Below are positions 10,478 through 21,833 of a stretch of 64,000 nucleotides of DNA, one piece after another; within the stretch, counting starts at the first letter, position 1, and every line of letters begins with the position of its first letter. This DNA is from Serratia sp. PL17 (lineage in GTDB: Bacteria > Pseudomonadota > Gammaproteobacteria > Enterobacterales > Enterobacteriaceae): contig NZ_JAFIBY010000008.1 in assembly GCF_017832355.1 (NCBI RefSeq), positions 219,352 through 283,351 on the forward strand. Direction: 5' to 3'. The notes beneath the pieces are model-generated. The model saw only the letters and a list, made by a program, of their open reading frames with translations. It was not told where the DNA came from and did not search any database. The translations under genes were made by a program, and so were the position numbers.

Positions 10478-10727
10478 AAAAAAGCTCCTTACATCTGACC
10501 AAAAAGGCAGCCGGAAAAAATCGCTTGGAGATTGTGAACATCCCATTAAAGCCGATTTTTAGATTTGGCGAGGGTTCGCAACAGGCAGGGATATGCTCAC
10601 TTAGTATAGTCGGTTAATATCTTGCTGGGCGTTTTTTGAGCTAATTGTTTAATTTTAATAAACAATAAGGTGTTGTTACCGATGATCCAACGACACGATT
10701 TTTCCGCCGCTCTGCGCTGATTTACCG

Positions 10728-10733
10728 TATAAT
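10728..10733 (+). promoter_or_regulatory. Probable -10 box of the menF promoter
   Basis: A perfect TATAAT lies 32 bases before the menF GTG start in the 290-base gap between the divergent glucan synthase and men genes. No good -35 hexamer is at the right distance, so the promoter may need an activator or be extended in another way. Confidence 0.45.
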
Positions 10734-10765
10734 TCCCTACATTAGGTTTGGTTATTGAGGTCGCT

Positions 10766-12058
10766 GTGGAACAACTCTCTGCATTGTTAGGACGCTTACG
10801 CCAGCAGCTTGAACACGATGTACCTGCTGATGGCGGTTTCCAGCAACGTTCACTTCCTGTTCCGGCGCCGTTGGCCAACCACTTGCTGGAGTGGCTGGCG
10901 GCACAGCCGGCATTCCCGCAGTTTTATTGGCGCCATCGCGATGGGCATGAAGAAGCCGCGGTGTGCGGTGCAGTGCTTCAGTTCACCCAGCCTCAGCAAG
11001 CGCAAAGTTTTCTCAGAACCCATCAGAACGCACGCGTATGGGGGCTGAACGCTTTTGATAGCGCTGCGTATTTATTTTTGCCTCGGCTGGAAATATGGAA
11101 TGGTGGCGAGGATGCGCACTTAACGCTCAATCTGTTTTCTGAGAACGCGCTGCGTGACGATGCGGCGTTGGCCAGCCAGTGGCTGGATCAACTGCTAGCA
11201 GCCGTGCCCATCACACCCTTAAAAGTGCAGGTGGATCAGGTTCGGCATCAGCCGGAACGCGCCGGCTGGGAAGCGATGTTGCATGAAGCGTTACAAGCCA
11301 TCGACAGTCAGCAGATGGAAAAGGTGGTGTTAGCACGCAGCACGCTATTAACGCTGGATAGCCCGCTGTCTGCTCCGGCAATGATGGATGCCAGCCGACA
11401 GGTGAATCACCGTTGCTACCACTATATGTTGCGGTTTGATGCACGCCGCGCATTCCTTGGCTCTAGCCCGGAAAGACTGTATCGGCGCGAAGGGCGCCTT
11501 TTGCTGACTGAGGCGCTGGCAGGTACGGTGGCCAATCACCCCGATCGGCAACAGGCGCAGGCATTAGCGCAGTGGTTGCTGCAAGACGGTAAGAATCAGC
11601 ATGAAAATTTACTGGTGGTAGATGATATCTGCCAGCGCTTGCAAGGCGGTGCCGACGCGGTGGATGTCTTGCCGCCTGAAGTGGTGCGTTTACGTAAGGT
11701 GCAACACCTGCGGCGGCGTATTGAAGGCCGTCTCAACCACAGTAGCGACGCCGATTGCCTGCAACGCTTGCAGCCAACGGCCGCGGTGGCTGGCTTACCA
11801 CGCCAGGCTGCACGTGAGTTTATCCTGCAACATGAACCTTTTCCCCGTGGCTGGTATGCCGGTTCTGCCGGCTACCTGTCCTTTCCCCGCAGTGAATTTT
11901 GCGTGGCGCTGCGCTGTGCACAAGTCGATGAGAAAGCCTTACGTCTGTATGCCGGTGCCGGCATTGTGGCAGGTTCCGATCCGGCAGAAGAATGGCAAGA
12001 AATCGAAAACAAGGCCGCCGGACTGCTGACGCTATTGCAACCCGATGCGTTGAGCTGA
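10766..12058 (+). CDS. menF: Isochorismate synthase MenF
   Basis: MenF converts chorismate to isochorismate, the first committed step of menaquinone synthesis, in the cytosol. The protein is 430 residues, about the E. coli length. The C-terminal chorismate-binding domain shows the family motifs [19 protein letters not shown], and [20 protein letters not shown]. The start is GTG with GAGG 5 bases upstream; an in-frame TTG at 10748 lacks a ribosome site. It leads the men operon, but a 252-base gap separates it from menD. Confidence 0.93.
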   Translation: MEQLSALLGRLRQQLEHDVPADGGFQQRSLPVPAPLANHLLEWLAAQPAFPQFYWRHRDGHEEAAVCGAVLQFTQPQQAQSFLRTHQNARVWGLNAFDSAAYLFLPRLEIWNGGEDAHLTLNLFSENALRDDAALASQWLDQLLAAVPITPLKVQVDQVRHQPERAGWEAMLHEALQAIDSQQMEKVVLARSTLLTLDSPLSAPAMMDASRQVNHRCYHYMLRFDARRAFLGSSPERLYRREGRLLLTEALAGTVANHPDRQQAQALAQWLLQDGKNQHENLLVVDDICQRLQGGADAVDVLPPEVVRLRKVQHLRRRIEGRLNHSSDADCLQRLQPTAAVAGLPRQAAREFILQHEPFPRGWYAGSAGYLSFPRSEFCVALRCAQVDEKALRLYAGAGIVAGSDPAEEWQEIENKAAGLLTLLQPDALS

Positions 12059-12189
12059 ATTTCCCTGCTTATGATCCGGATTTATTGAGTGGATGCTGCC
12101 GGGAGTGTAAACTGCTTGTGATTTTTGTGTTTATTTTTTGTTCTAAATCAATTGATTGTCTACCATAAAGTCACCGGGATATACGGCGT

Positions 12190-12207
12190 TTTTGCGCTGG
12201 CGCAAAA
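12190..12207. repeat. 8-bp perfect palindrome in the menF-menD gap
   Basis: TTTTGCGC and GCGCAAAA are separated by TG. It could be a short RNA hairpin or a protein-binding palindrome. There is no other clear element in the 252-base gap between menF and menD. Confidence 0.35.
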
Positions 12208-12310
12208 GTCGTAAAGATAACTACTCATATAATGCAGAACATCATTTTTGGCATGCTGCCAATCGGCACGCGCCAAAGGCAGATTCTGTTAACCGACTTG
12301 TGAGCGAATT

Positions 12311-13984
12311 ATGTCGACAAGTGTTTTTAATCGCCGGTGGGCGGCGTTGCTGTTGGAAGCGCTGGCTCGCCATGGGGTGCGGCATGTCTGTATCGCTCCG
12401 GGATCGCGCTCGACACCGTTGACGCTGGCTGCGGCGGCTAACAAGTCTTTTATCTGCCATACCCATTTTGATGAGCGCGGGCTGGGCCATTTGGCGCTTG
12501 GTCTGGCCAAGGCGTCACGGGAACCGGTCGCGGTGATTGTGACCTCCGGGACCGCAGCCGCCAACCTTTATCCTTCCCTGATCGAAGCCGGCCTGACTGG
12601 CGAGCGGCTGGTGTTTCTTACCGCTGACCGCCCCCCTGAGTTGATCAACTGCGGCGCCAATCAGGCGATCCGCCAAAACGGCCTGTATGCCAGCCACCCA
12701 TCCCTGAATATCGATTTGCCCCGCCCGACGCCAGACATTCCCGCCCGTTGGTTGGTGTCTACTGTCGACAGTGCAATGGCACGCTTGCAGCACGGTGCGT
12801 TGCACATTAATTGCCCGTTTGCCGAACCCCTGTATGGCGGTGATGAGCAACAGTATGCGGATTGGTCAGCGGCGCTCGGTGACTGGTGGCAAGACAGCCA
12901 ACCCTGGCTGAGAGAAGTGGATCCACACGTGGTGCTCAAGCAGCCGGACTGGTTCTTCTGGCGGCAAAAACGTGGCGTGGTGGTGGCTGGGCGTATGAGC
13001 GCGGAAGAGGGCGAGCAGCTGGCACAATGGGCAGACATGCTCGGTTGGCCGCTGATCGGTGACGTGCTGTCTCAAACCGGGCAACCACTGCCCTGCGCCG
13101 ATTTGTGGCTGGCTCAGCCGCAAGCGCAGAAAGTGTTGGCCGAAGCGCAGCTGGTGGTGCAGTTCGGTAGTAGCCTGACCGGCAAACGTCTGTTGCAGTG
13201 GCAGGAACAATGCCGACCGGCGGAGTATTGGCTGATCGACGATTTACCGGGACGGCTCGATCCGGCACATCACCGTGGCCGCAGGATCCGTTCCAGCGTG
13301 GCGCAGTGGCTTGAGCTGCATCCGGCGCAGCCGCGTTCCCCGTGGGCTGACGAGCTGACGGCGCTGGCAGATAAGGCATTGGATGCCGTTTCCGGCCACT
13401 TGGTCAACCGCTTTGGTGAAGCGCAGTTGGCGCACCGTTTACCGGAGTTGTTACCGGAAAATGGCCAACTGTTTCTCGGCAATAGCCTGATTGTCCGGCT
13501 GATTGATGCCCTGACCCGCTTGCCGGCCGGTTACCCGGTATTTAGCAATCGCGGTGCCAGTGGCATTGACGGGCTGATTTCTACCGCCGCAGGGGTACAA
13601 CGGGCGACCGCCAAACCAACGCTGGCCGTGGTCGGTGATCTGTCCGCGCTGTACGACCTGAATGCGTTGGCGCTGCTGCGTCAATGTTCTGCGCCGACGG
13701 TGTTGATTGTGGTCAACAACAATGGCGGCCAAATTTTCTCACTGCTGCCCACGCCGGAAGAAGATCGAGAGCGGTTTTACTGTATGCCGCAGGATGTCGA
13801 GTTCAGCCATGCGGCGGCAATGTTCCACCTCGCTTACGCCTGTCCGGAAAACTGGGGGCAGTTGCTGCAAGCGGTGGAGCAGGGCTGGCGCCACAGCGGC
13901 GCTACGCTGATTGAACTGCAGGTGCCACCGAGCGATGGTGCGCAAACACTTCAGCATCTGGTGCAATTGATGGCGGAGCAATAA
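12311..13984 (+). CDS. menD: SEPHCHC synthase MenD
   Basis: MenD is the thiamine-diphosphate enzyme that joins 2-oxoglutarate (as succinic semialdehyde) to isochorismate to give SEPHCHC in menaquinone synthesis. The 557-residue length matches the family. The N-terminal ThDP domain has the glutamate-containing stretch [17 protein letters not shown] and [11 protein letters not shown], and the C-terminal domain has the cofactor/Mg region [13 protein letters not shown] and NNNGGQIFS. The stop overlaps the menH ATG by one base (TAATG), so the two are translationally coupled. Confidence 0.95.
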   Translation: MSTSVFNRRWAALLLEALARHGVRHVCIAPGSRSTPLTLAAAANKSFICHTHFDERGLGHLALGLAKASREPVAVIVTSGTAAANLYPSLIEAGLTGERLVFLTADRPPELINCGANQAIRQNGLYASHPSLNIDLPRPTPDIPARWLVSTVDSAMARLQHGALHINCPFAEPLYGGDEQQYADWSAALGDWWQDSQPWLREVDPHVVLKQPDWFFWRQKRGVVVAGRMSAEEGEQLAQWADMLGWPLIGDVLSQTGQPLPCADLWLAQPQAQKVLAEAQLVVQFGSSLTGKRLLQWQEQCRPAEYWLIDDLPGRLDPAHHRGRRIRSSVAQWLELHPAQPRSPWADELTALADKALDAVSGHLVNRFGEAQLAHRLPELLPENGQLFLGNSLIVRLIDALTRLPAGYPVFSNRGASGIDGLISTAAGVQRATAKPTLAVVGDLSALYDLNALALLRQCSAPTVLIVVNNNGGQIFSLLPTPEEDRERFYCMPQDVEFSHAAAMFHLAYACPENWGQLLQAVEQGWRHSGATLIELQVPPSDGAQTLQHLVQLMAEQ

Positions 13985-14751
13985 TGCTGGCAACAAAGGT
14001 ATTGCAACAGGGCGAGGCCGATCGCCCATGGTTGATCTGGCTGCACGGCATGTTGGGCAACAATAATGAATGGCGGGTGATTGCCTCTCGCTGCCCTGAG
14101 TGGCCATCACTGGCGATCGACTTACCCGGCCACGGAGACTCCGTCGCGGTGGCCTGTAACAGCTTTGACGATATCAGTGCGCAGATCAGCGCAACCTTGC
14201 AGATGCATGGTATCGAGCGCTATTGGCTGGTGGGCTATTCACTCGGCGGGCGCATTGCCATGTATCACGCGTGCTACGGGGAAACTACCGGCCTTCAGGG
14301 TGTGGTTATTGAAGGCGGCAACCCAGGGCTGGCTGACACTGCGCTGCGAGCTCAACGCTTGGCACATGATGCTGCCTGGGCCGAGCGTTTTCGTCGCGAA
14401 CCTATCGCACAGGTTCTGGCTGACTGGTATCAACAGCCCGTTTTCGCCAATCTCAGTGCGGTGCACCGTACTGCGCTGATAGACGCCCGGTCTGATAATT
14501 CCGGCCCAGCGGTCGCGGACATGCTGGAGGCCACATCGCTGGGCAAGCAGCCTTACCTGGTACCGCAATTGCAGCAACTGACGGTCCCGCTGGTGGTGCT
14601 GTGTGGCGCGGATGATCACAAATTTCAACAGCTGGCGCGCGACGCTGAGTTGCCGTTACGCATCGTGCCACAGGCCGGGCATAACTCGCATCTGGCCAAT
14701 CCGCAGGATTTCGCCGCTGAGCTGCACGACTTTCTCGTTAACCCTGGTTAA
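13984..14751 (+). CDS. menH: SHCHC synthase MenH
   Basis: MenH is an alpha/beta-hydrolase-fold lyase that removes pyruvate from SEPHCHC to make SHCHC. The nucleophile serine lies in VGYSLGGR (about residue 86), the acid in [10 protein letters not shown] and the histidine in [10 protein letters not shown]. At 255 residues it is of normal family length. It begins in the stop codon of menD and ends 11 bases before menB, with AAAGGA just before the menB ATG. Confidence 0.93.
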   Translation: MLATKVLQQGEADRPWLIWLHGMLGNNNEWRVIASRCPEWPSLAIDLPGHGDSVAVACNSFDDISAQISATLQMHGIERYWLVGYSLGGRIAMYHACYGETTGLQGVVIEGGNPGLADTALRAQRLAHDAAWAERFRREPIAQVLADWYQQPVFANLSAVHRTALIDARSDNSGPAVADMLEATSLGKQPYLVPQLQQLTVPLVVLCGADDHKFQQLARDAELPLRIVPQAGHNSHLANPQDFAAELHDFLVNPG

Positions 14752-14762
14752 AGGAACAGAAC

Positions 14763-15620
14763 ATGCTCTATCCGAATGAAGAACAACTGTATGCCGCCAT
14801 CGACTGGCAGGATTGCTCCGGTGATTTCGAAGACATCCTGTATCACAAGTCCAGCGACGGCATTGCTAAAATCACCATCAACCGTCCACAGGTGCGTAAT
14901 GCGTTCCGACCGCACACGGTAAAAGAGATGATTGAGGCGCTATCCAACGCGCGTTATGACGACGGCATCGGTACCATTATCCTGACCGGTGCGGGCGACA
15001 AAGCCTTCTGCTCCGGTGGTGACCAGAAAGTGCGCGGTGACTACGGCGGCTACCAAGATGAAAGTGGTGTGCATCACCTGAACGTGCTCGATTTCCAGCG
15101 CCAGATCCGCACTTGCCCGAAACCGGTTGTGGCAATGGTGGCCGGTTATTCGATCGGGGGCGGTCATGTATTGCATATGATGTGCGATCTGACCATCGCC
15201 GCAGACAATGCTATTTTCGGCCAGACCGGTCCGAAAGTGGGCTCGTTCGACGGTGGATGGGGTGCGTCTTACATGGCGCGCATTGTTGGCCAGAAGAAGG
15301 CGCGTGAGATTTGGTTCTTGTGCCGCCAGTATGATGCCGCAGCCGCCCTGGATATGGGCCTGGTCAATACCGTAGTGCCGTTGGCAGACCTGGAAAAAGA
15401 AACCGTACGCTGGTGTCGTGAAATGCTGCAAAACAGCCCGATGGCGCTGCGTTGTCTGAAAGCGGCCTTGAATGCCGACTGTGATGGACAGGCTGGTCTG
15501 CAAGAGCTGGCGGGGAATGCCACCATGCTGTTCTACATGACTGATGAAGGCCAGGAAGGGCGCAACGCATTTAACGAAAAGCGTCAGCCGGACTTCAGCA
15601 AATTCAAGCGCAATCCGTAA
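14763..15620 (+). CDS. menB: 1,4-dihydroxy-2-naphthoyl-CoA synthase MenB
   Basis: MenB is a crotonase-family enzyme that closes the second ring of the naphthoquinone by converting o-succinylbenzoyl-CoA to 1,4-dihydroxy-2-naphthoyl-CoA. The 285-residue length equals that of E. coli MenB. The oxyanion-hole region [11 protein letters not shown] and the GGGHVLH and [15 protein letters not shown] stretches, including the catalytic Asp, are intact. The stop overlaps the menC start (TAATG). Confidence 0.96.
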   Translation: MLYPNEEQLYAAIDWQDCSGDFEDILYHKSSDGIAKITINRPQVRNAFRPHTVKEMIEALSNARYDDGIGTIILTGAGDKAFCSGGDQKVRGDYGGYQDESGVHHLNVLDFQRQIRTCPKPVVAMVAGYSIGGGHVLHMMCDLTIAADNAIFGQTGPKVGSFDGGWGASYMARIVGQKKAREIWFLCRQYDAAAALDMGLVNTVVPLADLEKETVRWCREMLQNSPMALRCLKAALNADCDGQAGLQELAGNATMLFYMTDEGQEGRNAFNEKRQPDFSKFKRNP

Positions 15621-16603
15621 TGATTTCCCCTATCCGTAACGCCGCTGTTTACCGTTACAGCCTGCCGATGGACGCTGGCGTGGTGCTGCGCAACCAGCGG
15701 TTGAAAACCCGTGACGGTTTACTGATCCATCTGCAACAAGGTGAGCAGGAAGGCTGGGGGGAGATCGCACCCTTGCCGGAATTTAGTCAGGAAACGCTGG
15801 CGCAAGCCGAGCAAGACACGCTGAACTGGGTACAGTGTTGGCAGGCCGGAGTATTACCGCCAGACAGCCTGTTACCCTCGGTGGCATTTGGCACAAGCTG
15901 TGCGCTGGCGGAGCTGGAACAGCGGCTGCCGCTGCAGGCTGACTACCGCAAAGCACCGTTGTGTTCGGGCGATCCCGATGAATTGTTTGCGGTGCTGACG
16001 GCTTTACCGGGCGAGAAGGTGGCGAAGGTGAAGGTCGGGCTGTATGAGGCAGTACGTGACGGTATGATCGTTAACGTGCTGTTGGAGGCGCTGCCGGATC
16101 TCAGACTGCGGCTGGACGCCAACCGCAGTTGGACGCGGGTCAAGGCGGATGGGTTCGCTAAATATGTGGCTCCGGCTCTGCGCGAACGCATTGCCTTCCT
16201 TGAGGAACCTTGCAAAACCCGTGATGAATCACGGGATTTCGCTCGGGCAACCGGCATTGCCATCGCCTGGGATGAAAGTGTGCGTGAGCCGGACTTCGTG
16301 GTGGAGGCCGAGCCGGGCGTGGCGGCGATCGTGATTAAACCGACGTTGGTCGGCAGTCTGGCACGCTGTCGTGCGCTGGTGGAACAGGCGCATGCGGCAG
16401 GGTTAACGGCAGTGATCAGCTCCAGTATTGAATCGAGTCTGGGGCTAACGCAGTTGGCACGCATTGCGCACTGGCTGACACCGGCCACGGTCCCCGGTCT
16501 CGACACGCTTGATTTGATGCAGGCTCAACTGTTGCGGCGCTGGCCAGACAGCACGCTGCCACTGCTGGACCGGCAGGCGTTGGAGTGTGTATGGCACAGT
16601 TAA
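15620..16603 (+). CDS. menC: o-Succinylbenzoate synthase MenC
   Basis: MenC is an enolase-superfamily dehydratase that makes o-succinylbenzoate from SHCHC. The general-base lysine motif KVKVG, the metal ligands in DANRSW, FLEEPC and WDES, and the second lysine in IKPTLVG are all present in order. Length is 327 residues, a little over the E. coli protein. It starts in the menB stop and its end overlaps the start of menE by 13 bases. Confidence 0.94.
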   Translation: MISPIRNAAVYRYSLPMDAGVVLRNQRLKTRDGLLIHLQQGEQEGWGEIAPLPEFSQETLAQAEQDTLNWVQCWQAGVLPPDSLLPSVAFGTSCALAELEQRLPLQADYRKAPLCSGDPDELFAVLTALPGEKVAKVKVGLYEAVRDGMIVNVLLEALPDLRLRLDANRSWTRVKADGFAKYVAPALRERIAFLEEPCKTRDESRDFARATGIAIAWDESVREPDFVVEAEPGVAAIVIKPTLVGSLARCRALVEQAHAAGLTAVISSSIESSLGLTQLARIAHWLTPATVPGLDTLDLMQAQLLRRWPDSTLPLLDRQALECVWHS

Positions 16604-17976
16604 ACGACTGGCCGTGGCGGCATTGGGCGCAGCGACGCCCGCAGGCCACGGCGGTGATGGTCGGTCATCAGCCGCTTAGTTGGCTGGCGTTGCGGCGTCA
16701 GGTGGACAAACTGGCGGCAGACTTTCAGCATCAGGGCGTTGAGCCTGGCTGTGGCGTTGCGCTATGTGGCAAGAACAGCTATCCACTGCTGTTAGCCTAT
16801 CTGGCGCTGTTACAGTGTGGTGCACGGCTGTTGCCGCTCAACCCGGCATTGCCAGATTCTCTGCTGACAATGCTGCTGCTCGATCTGGATATGGATTTTG
16901 CCTTCAGCCCAGATCTTTTGCCGACATTACCGGCAAAGGTCATCCGTTTAAACCCACCCTCGACTGAGCACCGTTGGCTGAATCCGCCGCGCTGGGATGC
17001 CCAGCGGTTGGCGACATTGACGTTGACTTCCGGCTCCAGCGGCACGCCAAAAGCGGCTGCGCACAGCTATGCCGCGCATATTGCCAGTGCCGAAGGTGTG
17101 TTGCAGCTGATGGATTTCCAAGCTCAGGATCGTTGGCTGTTGTCATTGCCGTTGTTTCACGTCTCCGGTCAGGGCATTGTCTGGCGTTGGTTGACGGCCG
17201 GTGGTGGATTGGTCGTCCGCGACATGCATCTGCTGGCTGACGCGTTAGCGGGATGTACACATGCATCCCTGGTGCCGACTCAGCTTTGGCGCCTGCTGAC
17301 GCAACCCTTAGCGTCACTGACGTTGAAAAAAGTGCTGCTCGGTGGCGCGATGATCCCGGTAGAACTGACCGAACAGGCGGAAGCGCTGGGCATTCGCTGC
17401 TGGTGTGGTTATGGTCTGACCGAGCTTGCATCCACCGTCTGTGCCAAACGCGCTGATGCACGACCTGGCGTTGGGGTGCCGCTGGCTGGACGGGAAATTA
17501 AGCTGGTCAATGAAGAGGTCTGGATCCGTGCGCAGAGCCTGGCGCGGGGATATTGGCAGCACGGCACCTTACAGCCCCTTGCCGATGATCAAGGCTGGTT
17601 CCATACGCGCGATCGCGGCGTGATGGAACAGGGTGAGTTACGGATCCTCGGGCGATTGGACAATCTGTTTTTCAGTGGTGGAGAAGGCGTTCAGCCAGAG
17701 GATATTGAGCGCGTGTTGTCGGCTCACCCGCAGATTTCCATGGTGGTGGTGGTGCCTGTGAATGACGCTGAGTTTGGTCAACGACCGGTGGCGGTGATCG
17801 ACAGCGAAGAGCCCCTGTCGTTGGAAGCGCTGCTGGCCTGGTCGCAGGAGCGATTGGTGAATTTCCAGCGGCCGATGGCGCTGTTGGCGATGCCAACCGA
17901 ATTGAAAAGCAGTGGTATTAAAGTATCGCGCCGGAAGTTGCAACAATGGGTGGCGCAACAGATAGCAGGTCGCTAA
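16591..17976 (+). CDS. menE: o-Succinylbenzoate--CoA ligase MenE
   Basis: MenE is an adenylate-forming ligase that activates o-succinylbenzoate with CoA for MenB. The AMP-binding loop [17 protein letters not shown] is present, with CGYGLTE and the hinge region [20 protein letters not shown] further on. I chose the ATG at 16591 (MAQLNDWPW); an in-frame GTG 6 bases earlier is possible. It overlaps the end of menC and closes the men operon; transcription likely ends at the hairpin just downstream. Confidence 0.94.
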   Translation: MAQLNDWPWRHWAQRRPQATAVMVGHQPLSWLALRRQVDKLAADFQHQGVEPGCGVALCGKNSYPLLLAYLALLQCGARLLPLNPALPDSLLTMLLLDLDMDFAFSPDLLPTLPAKVIRLNPPSTEHRWLNPPRWDAQRLATLTLTSGSSGTPKAAAHSYAAHIASAEGVLQLMDFQAQDRWLLSLPLFHVSGQGIVWRWLTAGGGLVVRDMHLLADALAGCTHASLVPTQLWRLLTQPLASLTLKKVLLGGAMIPVELTEQAEALGIRCWCGYGLTELASTVCAKRADARPGVGVPLAGREIKLVNEEVWIRAQSLARGYWQHGTLQPLADDQGWFHTRDRGVMEQGELRILGRLDNLFFSGGEGVQPEDIERVLSAHPQISMVVVVPVNDAEFGQRPVAVIDSEEPLSLEALLAWSQERLVNFQRPMALLAMPTELKSSGIKVSRRKLQQWVAQQIAGR

Positions 17977-17977
17977 G

Positions 17978-18003
17978 AAAAGGCCGCCGAAAGGCGGCCT
18001 AAA
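17978..18003. terminator. Terminator between menE and katA
   Basis: AGGCCGCC-GAAA-GGCGGCCT forms an 8-bp perfect stem. On the minus strand it is followed by a T run (TTTTCTT), which suits the end of katA read-through, and it also lies right after the menE stop. Confidence 0.7.
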
Positions 18004-18018
18004 TGATCACGGTGGGGG

Positions 18019-19455
18019 CTATTTCAGGCCAAGTGCTTTGGCTACACCTGCACCGTAGTTCGGATGCACTTTAGTAAACAAGTCAACCTGACGACGTTGG
18101 ATCTGTTCCGGCACTTGCGACAGCTCCCCGGCGATGCGGGTAAACATGCGCTCATGCTCTTCGGCGCTCAGCAGGTTGAAGAGTGCGCGCGGTTGGCTGT
18201 AGTAATCATCGTCTTCACGATGGTTCCAGTGGTCGGCTGCCCCTTCAATGCTCAATGGCGGTTCGCTAAAGTCCGGTTGCTCCTGGAACAAACCGAAGCT
18301 GTTTGGCTCATAGGTTGCGCCGTTGCCGCTATTGCCATCCACCCGCATGGCACCGTCACGATGATAATTGTGGAACGGGCATTTCGGGCTGTTGACCGGG
18401 ATCTGGTGATGGTTCACGCCCAGACGATAACGGTGCGCATCCCCGTAAGAGAACAGACGCCCCTGTAGCATTTTGTCCGGCGAGAAGCTGATGCCTGGCA
18501 CCACGTTGGCCGGATTTACAGCCACCTGTTCCACTTCTGAGAAGTAGTTTTCCGGGTTGCGGTGCAGTTCGAAGAAACCGACGTCGATTAACGGGTAGTC
18601 GCCGTGCGGCCAGACTTTGGTCAGATCGAACGGGTTATACGGGGTCTGTGAGGCTTCGTGTTCCGGCATAATCTGGATTTGCAGTTTCCAGCGTGGGTAA
18701 TCACCCCGTTCGATGGCCTCATAGAGATCCCGTTGCGAACTTTCACGGTCTTTGGCGATGATGGCTTCCGCTTCATCATCCATCAGGTTTTCAATGCCTT
18801 GTTCGCAGCGGAAATGGAATTTTACCCAAAAACGCTCGTTGTTGGCATTGATAAAACTGAAAGTATGGCTGCCGAAGCCGTGCATATGACGATAGGATTT
18901 CGGGATGCCGCGGTCGCTGAAATCTATGGTCAACTGGTGCAAACTTTCCGGTGACAGCGAGAAGAAATCCCACTTGTAGGTTGGATTGCGCAGATTAGTG
19001 CGGGGATCGCGTTTGACCACGTGGTTGAGATCGGGGAATTTCAGTGGGTCGCGCAGATAGAAGACCGGCGTGTCGTTACCCACCAGATCCCAATTGCCTT
19101 CCTCGGTATAAAACTTCATGGCGAAACCACGAATGTCACGTTCGGCATCCGCGGCACCGCGCTCACCGGCAACGGTAGAGAAGCGGATAAACATGTCGGT
19201 TTGCTTGCCGATTTCAGAGAAGATTTTTGCGCGGGTGTACTGGGTAATATCGTGAGTGACGGTGAACGTGCCGTAGGCGCCGGATCCCTTGGCGTGCATG
19301 CGGCGTTCAGGGATAACTTCACGGTCGAAATGGGCCAGCTTTTCCAGGAACCACACGTCCTGTAGCAGCATCGGACCGCGTTTACCTGCGGTAATCACGT
19401 TATTATTATCGACAACCGGTGCGCCGGCTGCAGTAGTCAGTCCTTTCTTGCTCAT
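18019..19455 (-). CDS. katA: Monofunctional haem catalase
   Basis: This small-subunit (clade 3) catalase of 478 residues breaks down hydrogen peroxide in the cytosol. The catalytic His is in [12 protein letters not shown], the Asn in [13 protein letters not shown], and the haem-ligand Tyr in [15 protein letters not shown]. The start is the ATG at 19455 (MSKKGLTT), preceded by TAAGGAG; an upstream in-frame extension of 34 residues has no family similarity. It is a single gene, convergent with menE and divergent from yfaZ. Confidence 0.95.
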   Translation of the reverse strand: MSKKGLTTAAGAPVVDNNNVITAGKRGPMLLQDVWFLEKLAHFDREVIPERRMHAKGSGAYGTFTVTHDITQYTRAKIFSEIGKQTDMFIRFSTVAGERGAADAERDIRGFAMKFYTEEGNWDLVGNDTPVFYLRDPLKFPDLNHVVKRDPRTNLRNPTYKWDFFSLSPESLHQLTIDFSDRGIPKSYRHMHGFGSHTFSFINANNERFWVKFHFRCEQGIENLMDDEAEAIIAKDRESSQRDLYEAIERGDYPRWKLQIQIMPEHEASQTPYNPFDLTKVWPHGDYPLIDVGFFELHRNPENYFSEVEQVAVNPANVVPGISFSPDKMLQGRLFSYGDAHRYRLGVNHHQIPVNSPKCPFHNYHRDGAMRVDGNSGNGATYEPNSFGLFQEQPDFSEPPLSIEGAADHWNHREDDDYYSQPRALFNLLSAEEHERMFTRIAGELSQVPEQIQRRQVDLFTKVHPNYGAGVAKALGLK

Positions 19456-19567
19456 TACTTGCTCCTTATCGTATTGCAATCGAGTAAAACTCGGGTGGCT
19501 TAAGCATTCATCATATAATCCTGCAAGGGGGCTTACCCTGACCTCGGTTAATGCCACTACTAGTTGT

Positions 19568-19599
19568 AGACCTATTGAACGCTCGCGGCAAATAGGTCT
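19568..19599. promoter_or_regulatory. 9-bp inverted repeat upstream of katA
   Basis: AGACCTATT (19568-19576) and AATAGGTCT (19591-19599) are perfect inverted copies 14 bases apart, about 115 bases before the katA start in the 331-base katA-yfaZ gap. The CTAT/ATAG half-sites recall OxyR binding sites, which often control catalase genes, but the spacing is not an exact OxyR match. Nothing else in the gap is clear. Confidence 0.4.
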
Positions 19600-19786
19600 G
19601 AGTTATCGTTGTCATTGCCATCAAGGGTGATGCCTTTGTTTGCACAACTTTACATTCATTTGATTAATTAAGGATTTTTTCGCCTTTATCCCTTAAAGAC
19701 TGGTTGTGCTTTGGTATAGACTCGTGACGGTATTATTACGGGTTAACTCATATCGTCCGTAATGGATGAAGTAGCAAGAGGGATAG

Positions 19787-20332
19787 ATGATGAAAAAGAC
19801 GTTGGTCGCCTGCGCAGCAAGCATGCTGTTTGTGACGGGTGCAGCGAGTGCGCTTAGCCTGTCGGGCGAGGCCGGGCAGCATTACACCAATCTTGGCTTT
19901 GGCCAGGATACCGGCACTTCCGGGTTGGGATTAACAGGCAACTGGGCGCGCAGTGACCATGACGGCAACGTTGGTAGCCTGGGGTTGAATTTCGGCCTGC
20001 CACTGGGGCCGTTGACCGCGACGGTAGGCGGTAAGGCACTGTATCTGAGCCCGAAAGACGGTAAAAGCGGTGGTGCAGTAGCATTGGGTGGTGGTCTGGA
20101 TTGGGCCATCAACCGTTACTTCAGCCTGCATGGCGAAGGCTATTTTGCACCAGACTCGCTGACCAGCGGCGTGAAGGCCTACAACGAAGCCAGCGGCGGC
20201 CTGCGCTGGAATATCTTCCGTCCGCTGAGTGTGGATGTGGGTTACCGCTACATGAAGATGGAAGGAAAGGATGGGCGTCGTGACAACACCTTGGCCGATG
20301 GCCCGTATGTCGGTGTTGGTCTGAGCTTCTGA
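19787..20332 (+). CDS. yfaZ: YfaZ family outer-membrane beta-barrel protein
   Basis: The 181-residue protein has a signal peptide (MMKKTLVACAASMLFVTGAASA) followed by alternating beta-strand-like segments and ends in phenylalanine (GVGLSF), typical of outer-membrane barrels. The sequence fits the YfaZ family, whose exact role is unknown; some relatives are named as predicted porins. An AAGAGGGAT ribosome site precedes the start. It ends at a strong terminator. Confidence 0.85.
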   Translation: MMKKTLVACAASMLFVTGAASALSLSGEAGQHYTNLGFGQDTGTSGLGLTGNWARSDHDGNVGSLGLNFGLPLGPLTATVGGKALYLSPKDGKSGGAVALGGGLDWAINRYFSLHGEGYFAPDSLTSGVKAYNEASGGLRWNIFRPLSVDVGYRYMKMEGKDGRRDNTLADGPYVGVGLSF

Positions 20333-20341
20333 TCCAAACGA

Positions 20342-20368
20342 CAAGGGGCCCAGTGGGCCCCTTGTTTT
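20342..20368. terminator. Terminator between yfaZ and tyrP
   Basis: CAAGGGGCCC and GGGCCCCTTG pair perfectly around a 3-base loop and are followed by TTTT on the plus strand. On the minus strand the flank is less T-rich. It serves yfaZ and perhaps the convergent tyrP. Confidence 0.85.
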
Positions 20369-20380
20369 ACTGACAATCGA

Positions 20381-21589
20381 TCACCCCACCGCAGGCAATA
20401 TGCCGCTGGCGATGCCCAACTGAATGGCAATCACCGTTATCCCGCAGACAAACACCAACGCCAATGCAGGCGTCCCACCCCAAACACGGTATTTCGCTTG
20501 ATGCTGCTGGCGTGTTTTCCATACCAACAGCGACGGCAGCAGCAACGCCAATATCGCCAGCGCAATGGCGGCAAAACCCAGAGCCAGTACAAAGCCACGT
20601 GGGTAGAACAGGGCGAAAGCCAACGGCGGCAGGAAAGTGATGGCACCGGTTTGCAGACGACCGCGGACGTTATCCTGGCGTTTGAACAAATCGGCGAGGA
20701 AATCAAACAACCCGAGAGCGACGCCAAGGAACGAGGTCGCCAACGCAAGATCGGCAAACAGATGCACGGCCAGCTCTACGTGTGGCGATGCGACGACGTC
20801 ACGCACTGCCTGCAATAAACCGTTCAGACCCGCCTGTTGCGCCAAAATACCGACGAAGGTGGTTGAGCTGATGCTACCGAGGGTAGCCAATTGCCAGAAG
20901 ATATAGGCTATCAACGGAATGGCGCTGCCGATAATGAACACCCAGCGCAGTTTGCGGATGTTGCCGCCCATGTAGTTTACGATGCTGGGTACGCTGCCGT
21001 GGAAACCAAATGAAGTGAAGATCACCGGGATGGCAGACAGTGCCAGCCCTTGTTCCAGGGGTAACGTCATCAGGTTGGTTTGGTGAATATTTGGCAGCAT
21101 CAAACCCAGCATGACGATCAAGAACACCACTTTGGCACTGAACAGGATGCGGTTAAACAGATCGACCGAGTGGGTGCCGATGCAAACGACGCCACCAGCA
21201 ACCAGAGTAAACAGCAACACGCCTAACGTGGTGGGGAAATCTTGTGAGGTCCATTGGCTGATACTGGCCGCCAGCAATTCGCCGGCCCCGCTAATGTAGG
21301 CGGCGGTCAGCGCGTACATCAGAAACATCATGCTGAAACTGGTTAGCCATTGGCCCCCACCACCAAGGTAGCGCTTTGCCAGGGTCCCCAGGCCGGTATC
21401 TGCTTGCTCGTGCTGATAGACTTCGACCAGCAGCAGGGCGGTATAGCACATCAAGAGCCACAGTCCGACCAGCAGACCCAGCGTGACGCCGAAGCCTACA
21501 CCTGCTGCCGCCAACGGCATTGCCAACATCCCGGCGCCAATGGTGGTTCCTGCCACGATAAAAACACTGCCAAGCGTGCGATTTTTCAC
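20381..21589 (-). CDS. tyrP: Tyrosine-specific permease TyrP
   Basis: TyrP is a proton-coupled tyrosine importer of the HAAAP family with about 11 membrane segments. The protein (402 residues from GTG 21589) is very close to E. coli TyrP: the start [26 protein letters not shown] and the [14 protein letters not shown] region agree. I chose GTG 21589 (as in E. coli) over a TTG six codons upstream. The upstream region carries a promoter and paired TyrR boxes (separate entries), so it should respond to TyrR and aromatic amino acids. Confidence 0.94.
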   Translation of the reverse strand: MKNRTLGSVFIVAGTTIGAGMLAMPLAAAGVGFGVTLGLLVGLWLLMCYTALLLVEVYQHEQADTGLGTLAKRYLGGGGQWLTSFSMMFLMYALTAAYISGAGELLAASISQWTSQDFPTTLGVLLFTLVAGGVVCIGTHSVDLFNRILFSAKVVFLIVMLGLMLPNIHQTNLMTLPLEQGLALSAIPVIFTSFGFHGSVPSIVNYMGGNIRKLRWVFIIGSAIPLIAYIFWQLATLGSISSTTFVGILAQQAGLNGLLQAVRDVVASPHVELAVHLFADLALATSFLGVALGLFDFLADLFKRQDNVRGRLQTGAITFLPPLAFALFYPRGFVLALGFAAIALAILALLLPSLLVWKTRQQHQAKYRVWGGTPALALVFVCGITVIAIQLGIASGILPAVG

Positions 21590-21648
21590 GTTTTTCTCTA
21601 TCAGCAAAAGATTTTGGAAAATTATAGGTATCCTATTCTAAGTGCGGC

Positions 21649-21677
21649 AGGATAGTTGATGCATTATTTTGTGTCAA
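21649..21677 (-). promoter_or_regulatory. tyrP promoter
   Basis: On the minus strand a consensus -35 TTGACA (21677-21672) is followed after 17 bases by -10 TATCCT (21654-21649), about 60 bases before the tyrP start. The -35 lies inside the weak TyrR box. Confidence 0.75.
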
Positions 21678-21712
21678 ACAGGCGTTACGGATGGTGTTCA
21701 GATATATTTACA
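21672..21712. promoter_or_regulatory. Tandem TyrR boxes upstream of tyrP
   Basis: The TyrR consensus is TGTAAA-N6-TTTACA. A strong box TGTTCA-N6-TTTACA lies at 21695-21712 and a weaker box TGTCAA-N6-GTTACG at 21672-21689, centres 23 bases apart. The weak box overlaps the -35 hexamer and the strong box lies upstream, the same arrangement known for E. coli tyrP. Confidence 0.6.
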
Positions 21713-21833
21713 CCGTTAAGGGCCGCGTGATGTCGTAAAAAAATGCCTCCGACAGAAATTATCCGGCGATGCTTAGTGAAAACTTATTTACGGGCTTCTA
21801 TAGTGGAAAGATCAGAAAATGTGGGAGAGATCA

